A stretch of 64,000 bases of DNA, from contig CM051456.1 in assembly GCA_028274465.1 (NCBI GenBank), positions 112,707,397-112,771,396 on the forward strand, in the 5' to 3' direction. This document shows, one piece after another, positions 61,310-64,000 of this stretch. Origin of the DNA: Plantago ovata. Taxonomy: Eukaryota > Streptophyta > Magnoliopsida > Lamiales > Plantaginaceae. The notes beneath the pieces were generated by a model. That model ran no database searches, was not told where the DNA came from, and saw only the letters and a program-made list of their open reading frames with translations. Position 1 is the first letter of the stretch. Each line of letters starts with the position of its first letter. A program made the translations under genes and the position numbers.

Positions 61310-62961
61310 TCAGCTCCATCGTTGTCTTGACTCACCACAACATGCATCATCTTGGATAGCGAGGGGATTGGCGATTCTGATGAGATGAAGAAGGATGTGC
61401 AGATCTACTCCTGGATTCTTTCGGTTTTTCGACAGCTGCAATCTGCTCAAAGCTTCTCCAACTTCTTTCATCGAAGGCCGCTTTTTAGGTTCTGGCTCCA
61501 AGCATTTAAGCGTAAGTTGAGCAGACAGTAAAGCTGCCTTTGCAGAATACTGCCCTTCTATGCGTGCATCCATGATGGTTTTTAATTTGCGTTTTGAGCT
61601 GAGAAGAGGCTTCATCCAATCAACCAAACTAGTCTGCCCTGCGGGGCGGGACATGTCATGCGCTCTCAAGCCTGTCATCATCTCGAGTAACACGACACCA
61701 AAGCCATATACATCACTTTTTACATATAGATGCCCTGTAAATATAATAGGAAGTTGGTAAAGGGAAGTAATATAGTAGGAAGTTGGTAACTGAAACTTCA
61801 AAACATAATTTAATTTCAAGATCGGGTGAGCACTGACCTGTTGCGATGTATTCAGGCGCAGCATAACCATAGGTCCCCATAACTCGTGTGGTTACATGAG
61901 ATTCGCCCCCGGAAGGTCCAACCTTTGCTAAGCCAAAATCCGATAGTTTAGCATTGTAGCTCTGCAAAAAAGCAAATAGTCTCCTGAGTTATAAATAAAC
62001 CTCCAGGGACACAAAAAGTTCTCTGCTATGTATAGTTATATACTGAGTATTATTTAGAACTTCATATATCAAACAGGTCAAAACAAGTAGATGACCATCA
62101 CCATAACGGGCCAAAAGTTAGATCTTTCATACACCCAACAAGTCATCCCATTGACACCTAAACTAATTCTTCCTTAAACCAAAGAATGACATATACTTAG
62201 ATTGACCAGATCCATGCTCTAGTTTAGTCACCGACAACTCTACAACACTGCACCCAGCCAACATGTTAAGCTTGTAAAATTATCCTTTAATGGCACTGCT
62301 AAGTTACTTTCTCACGTATATCATTTCAACTAAGAAGTTAATTATCTCCCTATCCCCACAAAATAGCCCTCTGAAGTTGAATTAACAATGTGGTTAGCTG
62401 CATCATTAGAAGCCATTATCATTCCCTCAGACATAAATTCTTGTGAGACAATGAGGGGTGGGTTAGTACCAATATTTTGAATGCTGGTGGGATTAAACAA
62501 ATGCACAGGTGATAAGCTTGGTTGCCAACCAGTACTTCCTTAGTCCCTAACATTGATGAACGTATAAAGAGAGGAAAATCCTCTGCCAAAGAGAATCTTA
62601 CCCATCGAGGAGAATATTAGAGGCTTTGAAGTCTCTATAGATGATTTGCTTCTCCGAAGTGTGCAAAAAGGTAAGCCCTTTTGCTGCTCCTATGGCTACC
62701 TTGAGTCGGATATCCCATGATAACGGTTCTATGGAGGCACTTCCTGCATTTCAATTTTTAAACAAGATTCCAGCATAAGCTAGCTGTTTCGATCCAGTCG
62801 TTTAAATAGTTTCTACAATTTCTTACGTCTAAACAGATGGTTCTCCAAGCTCCCTTTTGCATAAATTCATACACGAGTAACAGTTCTTTATCCTCCCAAC
62901 AATATCCCAAGAGCCTTACAAGGTTGGGATGCGACAGTCTTCCCAAAAAGGTAACCTCTGA
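61310..62961 (-). CDS. RLCK-VII/PBL-type kinase, right copy (partial)
   Basis: Four exons on the minus strand: 62961-62827 ([20 protein letters not shown]), 62743-62602 ([30 protein letters not shown]), 61961-61838 ([34 protein letters not shown]) and 61734 to about 61347 or 61310 ([39 protein letters not shown]). The catalytic Asp, Lys, DFG and APE-region motifs are all intact, so this is the best preserved RLCK copy. Two one-base losses break it: an A run near 62855 ([10 protein letters not shown] expected) and GG to G at 61447-61448 (LEQIAAVEK expected). The glycine-loop exon is not found between 62962 and 64000 and probably lies outside the window. Confidence 0.85.
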
Positions 62962-63116
62962 CTGCATTTCCAAAATAAGGAATATTAGGCTAATTGAAAA
63001 CATCTGAGGTACAAATTTATAGTAATAGATAAAGATAGAAAGACGTGTCATGGAATGGTAAATACAAAATAGTCCACAACAAACGCTACACTAGGGTCCC
63101 GATGAAAATAAAAGTA

Positions 63117-63330
63117 CTCTCTCCACCCAAACCAAATGTCCCATTTGCTTTTGGGCATGGATATAAGGTATAAGGTAAAAGTATTGAGAATAAAGTGGAT
63201 TTATAGTGTCTGGCTCCATATGTTTGAGTACGTATACATGGGTTTACAATTTACCGAAAATGAAAACGAGCCATTTGTAATGGGAGAGATGTAAATGGAA
63301 TCTGGGAAATTGGTGTGTAGCGGATGGAGT
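63117..63330. mobile_element. Stowaway-like MITE
   Basis: Ends CTCTCTCCACCCAAACCAAA and the inverse TTGGTGTGTAGCGGATGGAG, about 214 bases, in the presumed intron before the visible RLCK exons. Confidence 0.7.
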
Positions 63331-64000
63331 TATAATGATAAAACAAAGTAACAGCTTGATATAGAGACTGCGGAGAGATCTGCAAAACGGCAAGAAAGTA
63401 CTAGTCACAAAAAATCAGCTAACACATCTTTTTTTTCCATTTAAACAACCAAGTTCAGAAAAGTACAACAAGAAAAAAATGTTATGGCTCACTATATTAT
63501 TTGACATATAGTATTTGCATTAGATGTGGAGAACCGCATGCAAGTCTTAACAGAGAGAGAAATTTTATTTTCAAGTCCTAAACGTAAGATTGTTCTCTGC
63601 ATACACTACGCAAATAACAAACATTCAAGCTAAACCAAAATTAATGACTAGAATAGCCTTGAAGCCCAATAATGCAAAGTACCTAGTTTATCCTATTCAT
63701 GTGACAGCTACCAAAACAGACATCTCATTAGAATAAACCAACATAACTGCTACAGCCTAACCTTGTATTGCTCCATTAATCAGCATATAGCCCAAACGGG
63801 CAAAACCAGAGAACAAAACAACAGACACCACAGCAGAAACGTAAAATGTAAAGCAACACCCATGTTTACATGGTCCAGGGATGTGTTAACTGTTAACATC
63901 CAGGAAGGAGCACAAGAATCTGCTACAGCCTACAGAGTTCTTATACATCCATCTAATGCAGCTAGCTACGTGGAGAAAACATGGTCCTATTTCAGCATAT
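63331..64000. other. Presumed upstream intron or flank of the right RLCK copy
   Basis: No exon or other feature is recognised. Confidence 0.4.

Overview
This is eukaryotic, almost certainly eudicot, nuclear DNA. Genes are split by short GT-AG introns and the intergenic DNA is AT-rich. The recognisable families are plant-specific: RLCK-VII/PBL-type kinases, CC-NB-LRR (CNL) resistance proteins, SERK/BAK1-like kinases, ARMADILLO REPEAT ONLY (ARO), PIN-LIKES (PILS), WOX13 and MLO. Tandem and inverted duplication, transposons and three gaps of exactly 100 N (23692, 41374, 57055) shape the window. No species can be named from the sequence alone.

Layout. 1-10.6 kb (+): three broken RLCK copies around one large CNL gene and a SERK kinase scrap. 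11.7-21.1 kb (+): a tandem family of SERK-like genes that have lost the leucine-rich ectodomain and carry a different first exon beginning [10 protein letters not shown]. Gene A (11713-15546) is a pseudogene split by a hAT element. Gene B (17897-20371) is an open five-exon, 491-residue frame. Unit D (20934-21260) is a promoter and first exon abutting an ARO gene (21282-23017). 25.1-27.2 kb (-): PILS-like auxin carrier. 29.3-34.1 kb: SINE, and a 5'-truncated LINE with a Harbinger-type element nested in its RNase H region. 35.7-38.4 kb (-): WOX13-like homeobox gene. 40.0-41.4 kb: LTR-like repeat. 42.1-45.6 kb (+): MLO gene with an F-box gene antisense to its 3' flank; the pair is partly repeated at 47-48.9 kb. 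49.1-57.05 kb (-): two more CNL copies, one running into a gap. 61.3-63.0 kb (-): an RLCK copy whose 3' flank mirrors that of the first gene, so the two ends of the window are an inverted duplication.

Functionally this is a defence-type cluster (RLCK, CNL, SERK-like, MLO) beside conserved single genes (WOX13, PILS). The strongest biological oddity is in SERK-like genes A and B: the kinase activation segment is duplicated, with a second DFG-like block about 25-28 codons after the first, and gene B keeps this in an open frame with its catalytic residues intact.

Caution: many otherwise conserved exons with good splice sites are broken by single-base losses, often in homopolymers (WOX13, PILS, MLO, ARO, RLCK, CNL). 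Some 'pseudogenes' here may therefore be consensus errors; I mark which lesions look biological.
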